DNA of 64,000 bases from Rhodanobacter glycinis (GTDB taxonomy: Bacteria > Pseudomonadota > Gammaproteobacteria > Xanthomonadales > Rhodanobacteraceae), in contig NZ_RCZB01000002.1 of assembly GCF_006438785.1 (NCBI RefSeq), positions 496,001-560,000 on the forward strand, given 5' to 3'. The position numbers and the translations under genes are program-made. Numbering within the stretch: the first letter of the stretch is position 1; each line of letters starts with the position of its first letter. This document shows, one piece after another, positions 1 to 10,100 of this stretch. The notes beneath the pieces are model-generated. The model saw only the letters and a list, made by a program, of their open reading frames with translations, searched no databases and was not told the origin of the DNA.

Positions 1-32
1 CCGCCCCGCGGCTCGCCCGGAGTTTCAAGCGC

Positions 33-1805
33 ATGCGCACGCATTACTGCGGCCTCATCGATGAGTCGCTGATCGACCAGACCGTCACCTTGTGCGGCTG
101 GGTCAACAAGATCCGGTTGCAGGCCCACGTCGCCTTCGTCGATCTGCGCGACCACGAAGGCCTGGCCCAGGTAGTGATCGAGCGCGACAACGAGGCGGCG
201 TTCGCGGCCGCCGGCGACATCGGCAACGAATACTGCCTGCGTGTCAGCGGCACAATTCGCCACCGGGTGTCGGCCAACGACAAGTTGAAAACCGGCACGG
301 TCGAGCTGCTGGCGGAGAAGGTGGAGATCCTCAACGTGGCGAAGGATCTGCCGTTCGCGCTGCACGAGAACCCGAACGAGGACATGCGGATGACCTACCG
401 CTACCTCGACCTGCGCCGTCCCGAGATGCAGGCGATGATGCGCAAGCGCATCCGGCTGGTGCAGACCTTGCGCCGCTACCTCGACGAGCGCGGCTTCCAG
501 GACGTCGAGACGCCGATCCTGACCAAGGCCACGCCGGAAGGCGCGCGCGATTACCTGGTGCCGAGCCGGGTGCATCCGGGTCAGTTCTACGCGTTGCCGC
601 AGTCGCCGCAGCTGTTCAAGCAGATTCTGATGGTGGCCGGCTTCGATCGCTACTACCAGATCGCGCGCTGCTTCCGCGACGAGGACCTGCGCGCCGATCG
701 CCAGCCGGAATTCACCCAGCTCGACCTGGAGTTCGCCTTCGTCGAAGAGAAAGACGTGCAGGATTTCGTGGAAGAGCTCATCCGCCACGTATTCCGTGAA
801 GTGCAGGGCGTCGAACTCGATGCCGCGTTCCCGCGCATGACCTGGGCCGAGGCGATGCGTCGCTTCGGTTCGGACAAGCCCGACCTGCGCATCGCGCTGG
901 AGCTGGTCGACATCGCCGACGCGGTAAAGCACGTCGAATTCAAGGTGTTTGCCGAACCGGCCAACGCGGCAGACGGCCGCGTTGCAGCGCTGCGCGTGCC
1001 GGGCGGCAGCACGCTGTCACGCAAGGACATCGACGGCCTGACCGAATATGCCTCGCGTTATGGTGCGAAAGGCCTGGCCTGGCTGAAAGTCGAGGACTTG
1101 GCCAAGGGCCGCGACGGGGTCAACTCGCCGGTGGCGAAGTTCCTCGACGACGTGGCGCTGGCTGGCGTGCTCAAGGCCAGCGGCGCACAGACCGGCGACA
1201 TCGTGTTCTTCGGCGCCGGCAGCTGGAAGGTCGTCACCGACTTCATGGGCGCGTTGCGACTGAAGGTCGGCAAGGATCGCGGCCTGGTCGAGGACAGCTG
1301 GAAACCGCTGTGGGTCACCGACTTCCCGATGTTCGAATACGACGACGAGGCGCAGCGCTTTGTCGCCCTGCATCATCCGTTCACCGCGCCGAAGGTGGAT
1401 GACGCCGCGCAGCTGCGCGCCGATCCGCACAATGCGGTGAGCCGCGGCTACGACATGGTGTTGAACGGCAACGAGATCGGCGGCGGCTCGATCCGTATCC
1501 ACCGGCCGGAAATGCAGAGCACGGTGTTCGACCTGCTCGGCATCGGTGCCGAGGAGGCCGAGATGAAGTTCGGGTTTTTACTGAAAGCTCTCAAATTCGG
1601 CGCGCCACCGCATGGCGGCCTCGCGTTCGGCATCGACCGCATCGCGGCGCTGATGGCCGGCACTGAGTCGATCCGCGACGTGATCGCGTTCCCCAAGACC
1701 ACCAGTGCGCAGGATCTGATGACCGACGCACCGTCCATGGTGAGCGACGCGCAGCTGAAGGAGCTGCATGTGCGCGTGGCGGCTGGCAAGGAGACTGTCG
1801 GCTGA
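33..1805 (+). CDS. aspS: aspartate--tRNA ligase
   Basis: Charges tRNA-Asp with aspartate in the cytoplasm. The 590-residue length is normal for a bacterial AspRS. Seen: an N-terminal OB-fold anticodon-binding region (about 1-105), the [10 protein letters not shown] segment near 125, class II motif 2 ([14 protein letters not shown], about 214-227), an inserted bacterial GAD-type domain (about 290-430), and motif 3 ([13 protein letters not shown], from about 529). The ATG at 33 has a GGAG ribosome-binding site about 10 bases upstream. It is first in a co-directional run with the hydrolase, YebC and ruvCA genes. Identification is secure; whether it also charges tRNA-Asn cannot be judged here. 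Confidence 0.98.
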   Translation: MRTHYCGLIDESLIDQTVTLCGWVNKIRLQAHVAFVDLRDHEGLAQVVIERDNEAAFAAAGDIGNEYCLRVSGTIRHRVSANDKLKTGTVELLAEKVEILNVAKDLPFALHENPNEDMRMTYRYLDLRRPEMQAMMRKRIRLVQTLRRYLDERGFQDVETPILTKATPEGARDYLVPSRVHPGQFYALPQSPQLFKQILMVAGFDRYYQIARCFRDEDLRADRQPEFTQLDLEFAFVEEKDVQDFVEELIRHVFREVQGVELDAAFPRMTWAEAMRRFGSDKPDLRIALELVDIADAVKHVEFKVFAEPANAADGRVAALRVPGGSTLSRKDIDGLTEYASRYGAKGLAWLKVEDLAKGRDGVNSPVAKFLDDVALAGVLKASGAQTGDIVFFGAGSWKVVTDFMGALRLKVGKDRGLVEDSWKPLWVTDFPMFEYDDEAQRFVALHHPFTAPKVDDAAQLRADPHNAVSRGYDMVLNGNEIGGGSIRIHRPEMQSTVFDLLGIGAEEAEMKFGFLLKALKFGAPPHGGLAFGIDRIAALMAGTESIRDVIAFPKTTSAQDLMTDAPSMVSDAQLKELHVRVAAGKETVG

Positions 1806-1845
1806 TCCGCCGACAGTTCCCCGTGCGACCTTCCGGCAACGCGCC

Positions 1846-2475
1846 ATGAGCGAGCACGTGATCCTGCTGCACGGCCTATGGATGCGCGGCTTCGCGCTGT
1901 CCATGCTGCACCGTCGGCTGATCGAGGCGGGCTTTCGCGTGCACCGCTTCGATTACCTCAGCGTGGCGGCCACCCAGCAACGCATCCTCGATCGACTGCA
2001 GGCGCGCATGACCGCGTTGGCGACGGAGGCCGATGCGGTGCATCTGGTCGGCCACAGCCTCGGCGGCCTGCTGGCCTTGCGTGCCTGCCTCGATGCCAAG
2101 CTGCCGCCCGGCCGAATCGTCTGTCTGGGTTCGCCATTGAAGGGCAGTGCTGCCGCCCGTGGCTTCGCCGCCTGGGGCCGCGGTGGCGAAGTGCTGCTGG
2201 GGCACAACCGTGAATTGCTGGAGCAGGGTTTCGAGCGCTGGGACGGGCCGCGCGAAGTCGGCATGATCGCCGGCCGCATGCCGCTCGGTCTCGGCGCCAT
2301 GCTGGGCCGTTTTGCCGGTGAGCACGACGGCACCGTGGCGGTCGAGGAAACCCGACTGCCCGGTCTGACCGCCCATTGTGTGGTCGAAGCGAACCACACC
2401 GGGCTGCTGTTTTCCGCCGAAGTCGCCCAGCTTGTCGCCCGTTTCCTGCGTCAGGGCCGTTTCGAGGCCAATTGA
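1846..2475 (+). CDS. small alpha/beta hydrolase (PGAP1-like esterase/lipase fold)
   Basis: A 209-residue serine hydrolase of unknown substrate. It opens with the HGLW oxyanion-hole segment (residues 9-12), has the nucleophile elbow GHSLGG with Ser71, and a plausible acid and base in EHDGT (Asp161) and NHTG (His184), so the triad looks complete. No signal peptide is visible, so it is probably cytoplasmic. An upstream in-frame ATG at 1768 would overlap aspS, and the family fold begins at MSEHVILLHG, so 1846 is chosen. It lies 40 bases after aspS and may be co-transcribed. Assignment is to the superfamily only. Confidence 0.85.
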   Translation: MSEHVILLHGLWMRGFALSMLHRRLIEAGFRVHRFDYLSVAATQQRILDRLQARMTALATEADAVHLVGHSLGGLLALRACLDAKLPPGRIVCLGSPLKGSAAARGFAAWGRGGEVLLGHNRELLEQGFERWDGPREVGMIAGRMPLGLGAMLGRFAGEHDGTVAVEETRLPGLTAHCVVEANHTGLLFSAEVAQLVARFLRQGRFEAN

Positions 2476-2580
2476 GCGGCACGACCTGCGCTCTTCCGCC
2501 TCATGTCGGGATTCCGGCACGCGATCCGAAATCAGGTAAAATTCCCGGTTCGTTCATCTGATCCGAGTGCAGGCACTGTC

Positions 2581-3315
2581 ATGGGTAGAGGCCCGTCCAT
2601 CGAAGGTCGCAAGAATGCCGAGGACGCCAAGCGCGCCAAGGTATTCACCAAGCTGATCCGCGAAATCACCGTCGCCACACGTGCCGGTGTCGCCGATCCG
2701 GCGGGCAATCCGCGGTTGCGTTCGGCGGTGGACAAGGCGCTGTCGGCGAACATGACCCGCGACACCATCGATCGCGCGATCAAGCGCGGCTCCGGTGCCG
2801 AGGGCGGCGCCGACATGCATGAGCTGCGCTACGAGGGCTATGGCCCGGCCGGCATCGCGTTGATCATCGACTGCGTCACCGACAATCCGGTGCGCACGGT
2901 CGCCGACGTGCGCCACGGGCTGACCAAGCACGGTGGCAACCTCGGCACCAGCGGCTCGGTGGCGTTCCAGTTCAGCCGTTGCGGCGAGCTGGTGTTCGCC
3001 ACGGCGGGCGACGCGGCGCTGGAAGAGAAGATCCTCGAGGCTGCACTGGAGGCTGGTGCGGACGACGTGGTGAATGAAGCGGGCGAGAGCAGCGTGCTGT
3101 GCACGCCGGAAAGTTTCGAGGCGGTGCAGCGGGCGCTGGTTGCCGCTGGCCTCCATCCGTCGCGTGCCGACGTGGTGATGCGGCCGGCCAATCGCGTGAC
3201 GATTCCTGCCGAGGCACAGGAAACCCTGCTCGATCTGATCGACTGGCTGGAAGAGCTCGACGACGTGCATGAGATCTATCACAACGCCGTGCTGCCGCTC
3301 GAGGCTGCCGAATAA
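2581..3315 (+). CDS. yebC: YebC/PmpR family DNA-binding regulatory protein (TACO1-like)
   Basis: 244 residues, full length for the YebC family. The N-terminus [20 protein letters not shown] and the following [11 protein letters not shown] helix are the family hallmark, followed by the mixed alpha/beta domains (for example [14 protein letters not shown] near 80). Family members bind DNA or assist translation of difficult peptides; which applies here is unknown. The ORF could extend upstream to 2503, but the conserved N-terminus fixes the start at 2581. It sits just before ruvC, the usual yebC-ruvCAB arrangement. Confidence 0.96.
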   Translation: MGRGPSIEGRKNAEDAKRAKVFTKLIREITVATRAGVADPAGNPRLRSAVDKALSANMTRDTIDRAIKRGSGAEGGADMHELRYEGYGPAGIALIIDCVTDNPVRTVADVRHGLTKHGGNLGTSGSVAFQFSRCGELVFATAGDAALEEKILEAALEAGADDVVNEAGESSVLCTPESFEAVQRALVAAGLHPSRADVVMRPANRVTIPAEAQETLLDLIDWLEELDDVHEIYHNAVLPLEAAE

Positions 3316-3350
3316 GTCGGAAGGCCAATGCCTTTCGCATCGCATCCCAG

Positions 3351-3872
3351 ATGACCCGAATTCTAGGCATCGACCCGGGCAGTCAGCGCACCGGCGTGGG
3401 CATCATCGACGTGGATGATGCGGGCAAGCTCACGCATGTCTTTCACGGTGCATTGGTAGTGGCCGGCGAGGCCACGTTCCCGTTGCGCCTCAAACGCATC
3501 TTTGACGAACTGTGTGACATCATCGCCGCGCATCAGCCGGCCGAGTGCGGGATCGAGCGCGTGTTCATGGCGCGCAATCCCGATTCGGCGCTGAAGCTGG
3601 GGCAGGCGCGTGGCGCCGCGATTTGTGCGGTGGTCAGTCGGGGGATCGTGGTGCACGAATACGCAGCAACCGAAGTGAAGCAGTCCGTGGTCGGCAGCGG
3701 CCGCAGCGACAAGACCCAGGTGCAGCACATGATCGGGGTACTGCTCGGCCTCAAGGGGCCGCTGCAGGCCGATGCCGCCGACGCGTTGGCGATCGCGGTG
3801 ACGCATGCGCATACCCGCGCCAGCCTGGCCCGTGTCGGCATCCCGCGCGCGGCCTGGAGACGGCGCCGATGA
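3351..3872 (+). CDS. ruvC: Holliday junction resolvase RuvC
   Basis: Endonuclease that cuts Holliday junctions during recombinational repair, working with RuvAB. 173 residues, standard length. Seen: the RNase H-like first strand [12 protein letters not shown] with catalytic Asp8, a second acidic residue in CGIERVF (near 67), and the C-terminal [14 protein letters not shown] helix carrying the last metal-binding acids. It lies 35 bases after yebC and 37 bases before ruvA. ruvB is separated from ruvCA by kup. Confidence 0.98.
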   Translation: MTRILGIDPGSQRTGVGIIDVDDAGKLTHVFHGALVVAGEATFPLRLKRIFDELCDIIAAHQPAECGIERVFMARNPDSALKLGQARGAAICAVVSRGIVVHEYAATEVKQSVVGSGRSDKTQVQHMIGVLLGLKGPLQADAADALAIAVTHAHTRASLARVGIPRAAWRRRR

Positions 3873-3909
3873 ATGCGTTGTCGACAAACAACACAGAGAG
3901 ACGCCGCCG

Positions 3910-4506
3910 ATGATCGGGCGTCTGCGCGGCATCCTGATCTCCAAGCAGCCGCCGTCGCTGCTGGTCGAAGTCGGTGGCATCGGTTACGAAGTCGAGGCCC
4001 CGATGTCGACGATCTATGACTTGCCGGGTATCGGCAAGGAAGTGATCCTGCTCACCCATCATGCAGTGAAGGAAGACAGCGTGACGCTGTACGGTTTCCT
4101 GCACGAGAGTGAGCGTGCGCTGTTCCGCAACCTGCTCAAGGTCAGCGGCATCGGCGCAAAAATCGCGCTGGCGGTGCTGTCCGGTGTGTCGACCGATCAC
4201 TTTGCGCGACTGGTGCATGCGGGCGATGTGGTGGCGCTGACCAAGATCCCCGGCATCGGCAAGAAGACCGCCGAACGCATCGTGGTGGAACTGCGCGACC
4301 GCCTCGACGGCCTGTCCGGCCTTCCGGGTGCCTCGATGCATGCGGCGGGTGCGCCGCTGGATGCGGCCGGTGAAGCCACCGTGGCGCTGCAGCAACTGGG
4401 TTACAAGCCGGTTGAAGTCACCCGGCTGGTGCAGAAGGTTGCCGCCGAGGGCGACACCGCCGAGGCCATCATCCGCAAGGCGCTGCGCGCGGCGCTCGGG
4501 GGTTGA
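3910..4506 (+). CDS. ruvA: Holliday junction branch migration subunit RuvA
   Basis: 198-residue junction-binding subunit that loads the RuvB motor. N-terminal OB fold ([15 protein letters not shown] onwards), two helix-hairpin-helix motifs ([18 protein letters not shown] and [19 protein letters not shown]), a flexible linker, and the C-terminal RuvB-binding domain ending ALRAALGG. The start is set by the invariant MIGRL; a longer reading frame upstream overlaps ruvC and is not needed. Its TGA stop overlaps the leader of the kup reading frame, suggesting coupling to kup. Confidence 0.98.
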   Translation: MIGRLRGILISKQPPSLLVEVGGIGYEVEAPMSTIYDLPGIGKEVILLTHHAVKEDSVTLYGFLHESERALFRNLLKVSGIGAKIALAVLSGVSTDHFARLVHAGDVVALTKIPGIGKKTAERIVVELRDRLDGLSGLPGASMHAAGAPLDAAGEATVALQQLGYKPVEVTRLVQKVAAEGDTAEAIIRKALRAALGG

Positions 4507-4508
4507 TC

Positions 4509-6410
4509 GTGAATCAGGAAGACATGCGCGGCGAACCGTCGGCAGAGGCCCGTCGTCGACTGACGGCGCTGGCGCTGGGCGCGATCGGCGTGGTGTTCGG
4601 CGATATCGGCACCAGCCCGCTGTACACCATGAAGGAAACGCTGGGCACGCATGGCATGACCCCGACGCCATCGGCGGTGCTGGGCGTGCTGTCGCTGGTG
4701 TTCTGGTCGCTGATCATAGTGGTGTCGTTGAAATACGTCACCTTCGTCATGCGCGCGGATAACAAGGGCGAAGGCGGCATCATGGCGCTGATGGCGCTGG
4801 CGCAGCGGTCGGTGAGTGGTTCGGCGCGGGCGCGTTGGGTGCTGGCAGCGTTCGGCATTTTCGGCGCGGCACTGTTCTATGGCGACGGTGTGATCACACC
4901 GGCCATTTCGGTGCTCGGTGCGGTGGAGGGCCTCGAAGTCGCCGCACCCGGACTGGGCAAGTACGTGGTGTGGATCGCGCTGGCGATTCTGCTGGGCATG
5001 TTCGCGGTGCAGCGGCATGGCACGCACAAGGTCGGCAAGGCGTTTGCGCCGGTGATGACGCTATGGTTCGTGGTGCTCGCCGTGCTGGGTGCGCGCCAGA
5101 TCATCGCCAACCCGCAGGTGCTGTACGCGATCAATCCGTGGCACGCCGTGCGCTTCTTCATCAGTCATGGCGATACCTCGTTCATCGCGCTGGGCGGCGT
5201 GGTGCTGGCGCTGACCGGCGCCGAGGCGCTCTACGCGGACATGGGCCACTTCGGCAAGAAGCCGATCCGGCTGGCCTGGTTCGGTTTCGTGCTGCCGTCG
5301 CTGCTGCTGAATTACTTCGGCCAGGGCGCGCTGCTGCTGAGCAATCCACGTGCTATCGAGAGCCCGTTCTACCTGATGGTGCCCGAGTCGCTGCTGTACC
5401 CGATGATCGCGTTGTCCGCCTGCGCGGCGGTGATCGCCTCGCAGGCGGTGATTTCCGGCGCGTTCTCGATGACTCGCGAGGCGATGTCGCTGGGCTACTC
5501 GCCGCGCATGGCGGTGGTGCATACCTCGCGCGAGATGTCCGGGCAGATCTTCGTGCCGTGGGTGAACCGGCTGCTGATGGTGCTGGTGATCCTGGCGGTG
5601 CTCGGCTTCCGCAGCTCCGACAACCTTGGCGCCGCCTATGGCATCGCGGTGACCGGCACGATGACGATGACCACGCTGCTGGCACTGGTGGTGGCGCGCA
5701 AGCGCTGGAACTGGAGCTTGCCGGCAGTGATCCTGGTCGGCGTACTATTCCTGATCATCGACCTGGCGTTCTTCGGCGCGAACCTGCTGAAGATCGCTCG
5801 CGGCGGCTGGTTCCCGCTGGTGCTTGGCGTGGTGATCTTCACCGTGATGACGACCTGGCGTCGCGGCCGTGAACTGGTAGTTCGCGAGATCAAGCAGTCC
5901 GGGCTGGCACTGCAGCCGTTCATCGAGAACATCGCCGAGCACCCGCCACTGCGTGTGCCGGGTACGGCGGTGTTCCTCACCGCCAACCAGCACGCGGTGC
6001 CGCACGCGCTGCTGCACAACCTCAAGCACAACAAGGTGCTGCATGAGCGCAACGTGCTGCTGACGGTGGAGATGCTGGAAACGCCGGTGGCCGAGGCCGA
6101 GGAGCGTATCGAGATCACGGCGCTGGAAGGCAACTTCTTCGGGCTGGAACTGCGTTTCGGTTTTGCCGAGGATCCCAACATCCCACAGGCGCTGTCGATG
6201 TGCGCGCGCGAAGGGCTCGGCTTCGACATGATGGACACCACGTTCTTCCTGTCGCGCGAGAACATCGTGGCCGATGCCCGCCGTCCCGGCATGGCGCTGT
6301 GGCGCGACAAGCTGTTCGCGTTCCTGTCGCGCAATGCGATGCCCGCCACGGCATTTTTCCAGATTCCCGGTAACCGGCTGATCGAGCTAGGTGCGCAGGT
6401 CGAGATCTGA
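4509..6410 (+). CDS. kup: low-affinity potassium transporter Kup
   Basis: Inner-membrane potassium uptake protein of the KUP/HAK/KT family, about 633 residues. The signature GVVFGDIGTSPLYTMKE is near the N-terminus, followed by about 12 hydrophobic segments to around residue 440 and a soluble C-terminal domain. Start candidates are GTG 4509 (3 bases after the ruvA stop), TTG 4503 (overlapping the stop), or ATG 4524; GTG 4509 is chosen for spacing. Its position between ruvA and ruvB splits the usual ruvAB pair. The gene is followed by a palindromic repeat. Confidence 0.95.
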   Translation: MNQEDMRGEPSAEARRRLTALALGAIGVVFGDIGTSPLYTMKETLGTHGMTPTPSAVLGVLSLVFWSLIIVVSLKYVTFVMRADNKGEGGIMALMALAQRSVSGSARARWVLAAFGIFGAALFYGDGVITPAISVLGAVEGLEVAAPGLGKYVVWIALAILLGMFAVQRHGTHKVGKAFAPVMTLWFVVLAVLGARQIIANPQVLYAINPWHAVRFFISHGDTSFIALGGVVLALTGAEALYADMGHFGKKPIRLAWFGFVLPSLLLNYFGQGALLLSNPRAIESPFYLMVPESLLYPMIALSACAAVIASQAVISGAFSMTREAMSLGYSPRMAVVHTSREMSGQIFVPWVNRLLMVLVILAVLGFRSSDNLGAAYGIAVTGTMTMTTLLALVVARKRWNWSLPAVILVGVLFLIIDLAFFGANLLKIARGGWFPLVLGVVIFTVMTTWRRGRELVVREIKQSGLALQPFIENIAEHPPLRVPGTAVFLTANQHAVPHALLHNLKHNKVLHERNVLLTVEMLETPVAEAEERIEITALEGNFFGLELRFGFAEDPNIPQALSMCAREGLGFDMMDTTFFLSRENIVADARRPGMALWRDKLFAFLSRNAMPATAFFQIPGNRLIELGAQVEI

Positions 6411-6418
6411 TTCGGTTT

Positions 6419-6500
6419 TGCAGGAGCCCGCTTGCGGGCGATGCTTGAGAGTTCTTCGCCGCGGCTGAAGAGAGCATCACCGCGCAAGCGGGCTCCTGCA
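6419..6500. repeat. REP-like inverted repeat between kup and ruvB
   Basis: The left arm at 6419-6445 contains GGAGCCCGCTTGCGGGCGATG. The right arm at 6473-6500 carries nearly the same sequence in reverse complement. Each arm can itself fold (CCCGCTTGCGGG-type stem) and ends in a GATGCT tail. The arrangement of paired, inverted, stem-forming units resembles REP/BIME elements. A second element with the same plan but a different stem lies at 34203-34316. Confidence 0.75.
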
Positions 6501-6530
6501 TGTGCATGGCGGGCCTGCCATAATGCCGAC

Positions 6531-7580
6531 ATGACTGACCACCGCATCATCACCGCTGCCGCCCAGCTCGACGACGACGCGCTGGAGGCCACCATCCGGC
6601 CGAAGCGGCTGGCCGAATATCTGGGTCAGCAGGCGGTGCGCGAGCAGCTGTCGATTTATATCGAGGCGGCCAGGAAGCGCGGCGGAGCGCTGGATCACGT
6701 ACTGATCTTCGGGCCGCCCGGCCTGGGCAAAACCACGCTCAGTCACGTCATCGCCAACGAGCTTGGGGTCAACCTGCGTTCCACTTCCGGCCCGGTGCTG
6801 GAGCGCGCAGGCGATCTCGCGGCGCTGCTGACCAATCTCGAGGCGAACGATGTGCTGTTCGTCGACGAGATCCATCGGCTGTCGCCGGTGGTCGAGGAAG
6901 TGCTGTACCCGGCGATGGAGGATTTCCAGATCGACATCATGATCGGCGAAGGCCCGGCCGCCCGTTCGATCAAGCTGGACCTGCCACCGTTCACCCTGAT
7001 CGGCGCGACCACCCGCGCCGGCATGCTCACCGCGCCGTTGCGTGACCGCTTCGGCATCGTGCAGCGACTGGAGTTCTACACCGCCGACGAGCTTGCCGCG
7101 ATCGTGCGGCGCGCGGCGCGCATCCTCGGCATCGTCTGCGCGCCGGAAGGGGCGCAGGAGATCGCCCGCCGTTCGCGCGGCACGCCGCGCATCGCCAATC
7201 GCCTGTTGCGTCGGGTGCGCGATTACGCCGAGGTGCGTGCCGGTGGCGAGATCACGCTGGCGGTGGCGCAGGCCGCGCTGGACATGCTGAAGATCGATCC
7301 GGAAGGTTTCGACGAGCTGGATCGACGCCTGCTCAGCTTGATCGTCGAGAACTTCGACGGTGGCCCGGTCGGCGTGGAATCGCTGGCCGCCGCGCTGAGC
7401 GAGGATCGCGGCACCCTGGAGGACGTGGTCGAGCCGTACCTGATCCAGCAGGGTTACCTGGTCCGTACCGCTCGTGGACGCATGATCAGCGCCAAGGGTT
7501 GGCGTCACCTCGGGTTGACGCCGCCGCCCCGACAGTTGCAGCCGGCTGACCTGTTCAATGCCGAGCCCGACGATGTCTGA
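6531..7580 (+). CDS. ruvB: Holliday junction branch migration ATPase RuvB
   Basis: 349-residue AAA+ motor that drives branch migration with RuvA. Seen: Walker [13 protein letters not shown], Walker [12 protein letters not shown], sensor 1 [11 protein letters not shown], the arginine-finger region APLRDRFG, and the C-terminal winged helix ([11 protein letters not shown]). The conserved N-terminus [12 protein letters not shown] supports the ATG at 6531, just downstream of the palindromic repeat. ruvB therefore probably has its own promoter or depends on readthrough from kup. Its stop overlaps the start of ybgC. Confidence 0.98.
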   Translation: MTDHRIITAAAQLDDDALEATIRPKRLAEYLGQQAVREQLSIYIEAARKRGGALDHVLIFGPPGLGKTTLSHVIANELGVNLRSTSGPVLERAGDLAALLTNLEANDVLFVDEIHRLSPVVEEVLYPAMEDFQIDIMIGEGPAARSIKLDLPPFTLIGATTRAGMLTAPLRDRFGIVQRLEFYTADELAAIVRRAARILGIVCAPEGAQEIARRSRGTPRIANRLLRRVRDYAEVRAGGEITLAVAQAALDMLKIDPEGFDELDRRLLSLIVENFDGGPVGVESLAAALSEDRGTLEDVVEPYLIQQGYLVRTARGRMISAKGWRHLGLTPPPRQLQPADLFNAEPDDV

Positions 7581-7980
7581 GTCGCTCTTCAGCTGGCCGG
7601 TGCGGGTGTACTGGGAAGACACCGATGCCGGCGGTGTGGTCTATCACGCCGGCTACCTGCGTTTCATGGAGCGTGCTCGCAGCGAGTGGATGCGCTCGCT
7701 CGGTGTCGACCAGATGGCGTTCAAGCAATCTACCGGACTGGCCTTCATGGTGCGCGACATGCACATCGATTTCCTCAAGCCAGCCCTGCTGGATGATGAA
7801 CTGTCGGTAACGGTTGAAGTCAAAGAACGGCGCGCAGCCAGTATCCTGTTCACCCAGACGATCACGAAGACCGACGGCAGCTGCCTGATTCGCGCGCAAG
7901 TGCGGGTGGCCTGTGTGGATCTTCAGCGCATGCGCCCGGCACCGATTCCTGCCGACCTGATTCCCGAACCTGCACTCTAG
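7573..7980 (+). CDS. ybgC: acyl-CoA thioesterase YbgC (Tol-Pal associated)
   Basis: Hot-dog-fold thioesterase, 135 residues. The diagnostic [18 protein letters not shown] carries the catalytic Asp and the family pattern, followed by [14 protein letters not shown]. YbgC proteins hydrolyse short-chain acyl-CoA and associate with phospholipid metabolism; the gene begins the tol-pal operon in many Gammaproteobacteria, as here. An alternative ATG at 7558 lies 15 bases upstream inside ruvB; 7573 gives the more typical N-terminus. Confidence 0.95.
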   Translation: MSESLFSWPVRVYWEDTDAGGVVYHAGYLRFMERARSEWMRSLGVDQMAFKQSTGLAFMVRDMHIDFLKPALLDDELSVTVEVKERRAASILFTQTITKTDGSCLIRAQVRVACVDLQRMRPAPIPADLIPEPAL

Positions 7981-8015
7981 ACAACGCAAGCCAACTGGCG
8001 GAGAACCTTCAAGCA

Positions 8016-8702
8016 ATGAACGGTGGACTGAACATTTTTTCGCTGATCGCGGATTCGAGCGTGCCGGTACAGCTGGTGCTGCTGGTGCTGCTGGTGTTCT
8101 CGTTCCTGTCATGGGTGATCATCATCCGCAAATACACGCAGACCAAGGCGGCAATGGAGGATGCCGAGGCGTTCGAAGAACGCTTCTGGTCCGGCGGCGA
8201 CCTGGCCCAGCTGTTCCGCGAGGTCAGTAATCGCGGCGGCAGCAACGGCGGCATCGAGAACATCTTCGAGTCGGGCTTCCGCGAATTTGCCCGTCAACGG
8301 CAGCGCAAGACGAACGACACGCGCAGCGTGATCGAGGGTTCCGAGCGCGCCATGCAGGTCGCCGGCACGCGCGAGATCGGTGCGCTTGAGCGCAACCTGG
8401 AGTTTCTCGCCAACGTCGGTTCGATCAGTCCGTACGTGGGTCTGTTCGGCACCGTGTGGGGCATCATGGGCGCGTTCCAGGGTCTGGGCGAGATGAAGGA
8501 CGTGACCATTGCGGTGGTTGCGCCGCACATCTCCGAGGCGTTGATCGCCACCGCGATGGGCCTGTTCGCGGCGATTCCGGCGCAGTGGGCGTATAACCGC
8601 TACGCCACCAAGGTCGAGCGGATCGCCTCGCGTTATGACGTGTTCCAGGAGGAGTTCTCCTCCGTGCTGCAGCGGCAGATCCAGACCGACGACGTAGCCT
8701 GA
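8016..8702 (+). CDS. tolQ: Tol-Pal proton channel subunit TolQ
   Basis: 228-residue inner-membrane protein with three membrane spans (about 17-36, 135-158 and 168-190), homologous to ExbB/MotA. With TolR it forms the proton-driven motor that energises TolA during outer-membrane constriction at division. Conserved segments seen are GLFGTVWGIMGAFQGLG and PHISEALIATAMGLFAAIPA. It lies 35 bases after ybgC and 14 before tolR. Confidence 0.98.
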   Translation: MNGGLNIFSLIADSSVPVQLVLLVLLVFSFLSWVIIIRKYTQTKAAMEDAEAFEERFWSGGDLAQLFREVSNRGGSNGGIENIFESGFREFARQRQRKTNDTRSVIEGSERAMQVAGTREIGALERNLEFLANVGSISPYVGLFGTVWGIMGAFQGLGEMKDVTIAVVAPHISEALIATAMGLFAAIPAQWAYNRYATKVERIASRYDVFQEEFSSVLQRQIQTDDVA

Positions 8703-8716
8703 GCGGAGTAGCAGCC

Positions 8717-9155
<439 letters not shown>

Positions 9156-9169
<14 letters not shown>

Positions 9170-10100
9170 GGCGACGCCGAAGGCGGTCGTACTTTCCGCC
9201 ATCCTGCACATCGGCATCGTGGGGTTTCTGTTCCTCGCGATCCTGCCGTGTTCGAGCTACGAAAGCGCCTTCGAAGCGCTGCATCTGCCGGCGTGGATGA
9301 ATCCGATCACCTGCTCGAAGCCGCTGGAGCTGCAGGGCCAGATCATCGAGGCGACCCTGATTGGTCCTACCGGCAGCCCGCCGCCGAAAGCCGTGAAGGC
9401 CAAGCCGATCCCCGATACCGTGCCGCCACCGCCGACCGTGCCGCCGCCCACGCCGCCGCAGCCCGACACCCCTGTGGTCAAGGCGCTGCCGCCTCCGCCC
9501 AAGCAAGTCGACGTGGTGGAGCAGGAGCGCGTGGTCGAGGATGCCGCGCTGAAGGCGGAGAACGCCAAGAAACTGCAGGAAGAAAAGGAGCTTCAGCGCC
9601 AGTCCGAGCTGGACGCGCAGGCAGCCAAGAAGAAAGAGGAAGAGAAGAAAAAGATCGACGCGCTGTTTGCCAAGATGGACGCCGCCTCGGCCCAGACCAA
9701 GCAGCTCGACAACAAGGCCAAGCAGGCCAAGCAGCAGATGGAAGACCTCAAGAATGCGCAGGACGACGGTCAGCCCGACTTGCCTGCCGCTGCGCAGCGC
9801 CAGACCGGCAACAACAGCCAGAACAGCAATCTGGCCGACGAATACGCCGCGGCCATTCAGAATGCGGTCACGCCGAACTGGCTGCGGCCGGATAACATAC
9901 CCGCTGTTGCCTGCCAGGTTCACATCGTGCAATCACCCGGCGGTGATGTGATGAGTGCCACCGTGGATTCCAGCTGCCCCTATGACGATGCCGGCCGGCG
10001 TTCGGTCGAAAATGCGGTGCTGCGAACCAAGACCCTGCCGTACAAGGGTTTTGAAAGCGTGTTCCAGCGCAACCTTACCTTCACCTTCAGGCCGCAATGA
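9156..10100 (+). CDS. tolA: Tol-Pal spanning protein TolA
   Basis: 314-residue protein linking the TolQR motor to TolB/Pal. N-terminal membrane span (about 10-29) has the SAILH pattern, matching the SxxxH motif used by TolA/TonB to contact their motors. A Pro-rich stretch (about 75-110) precedes a long charged, coiled-coil helix (about 120-205), then a C-terminal TolA-III-like domain ending in TFRPQ, with two cysteines (CQVH and SSCPY). The long helix and operon position make the identity clear despite weak sequence conservation. Confidence 0.95.
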
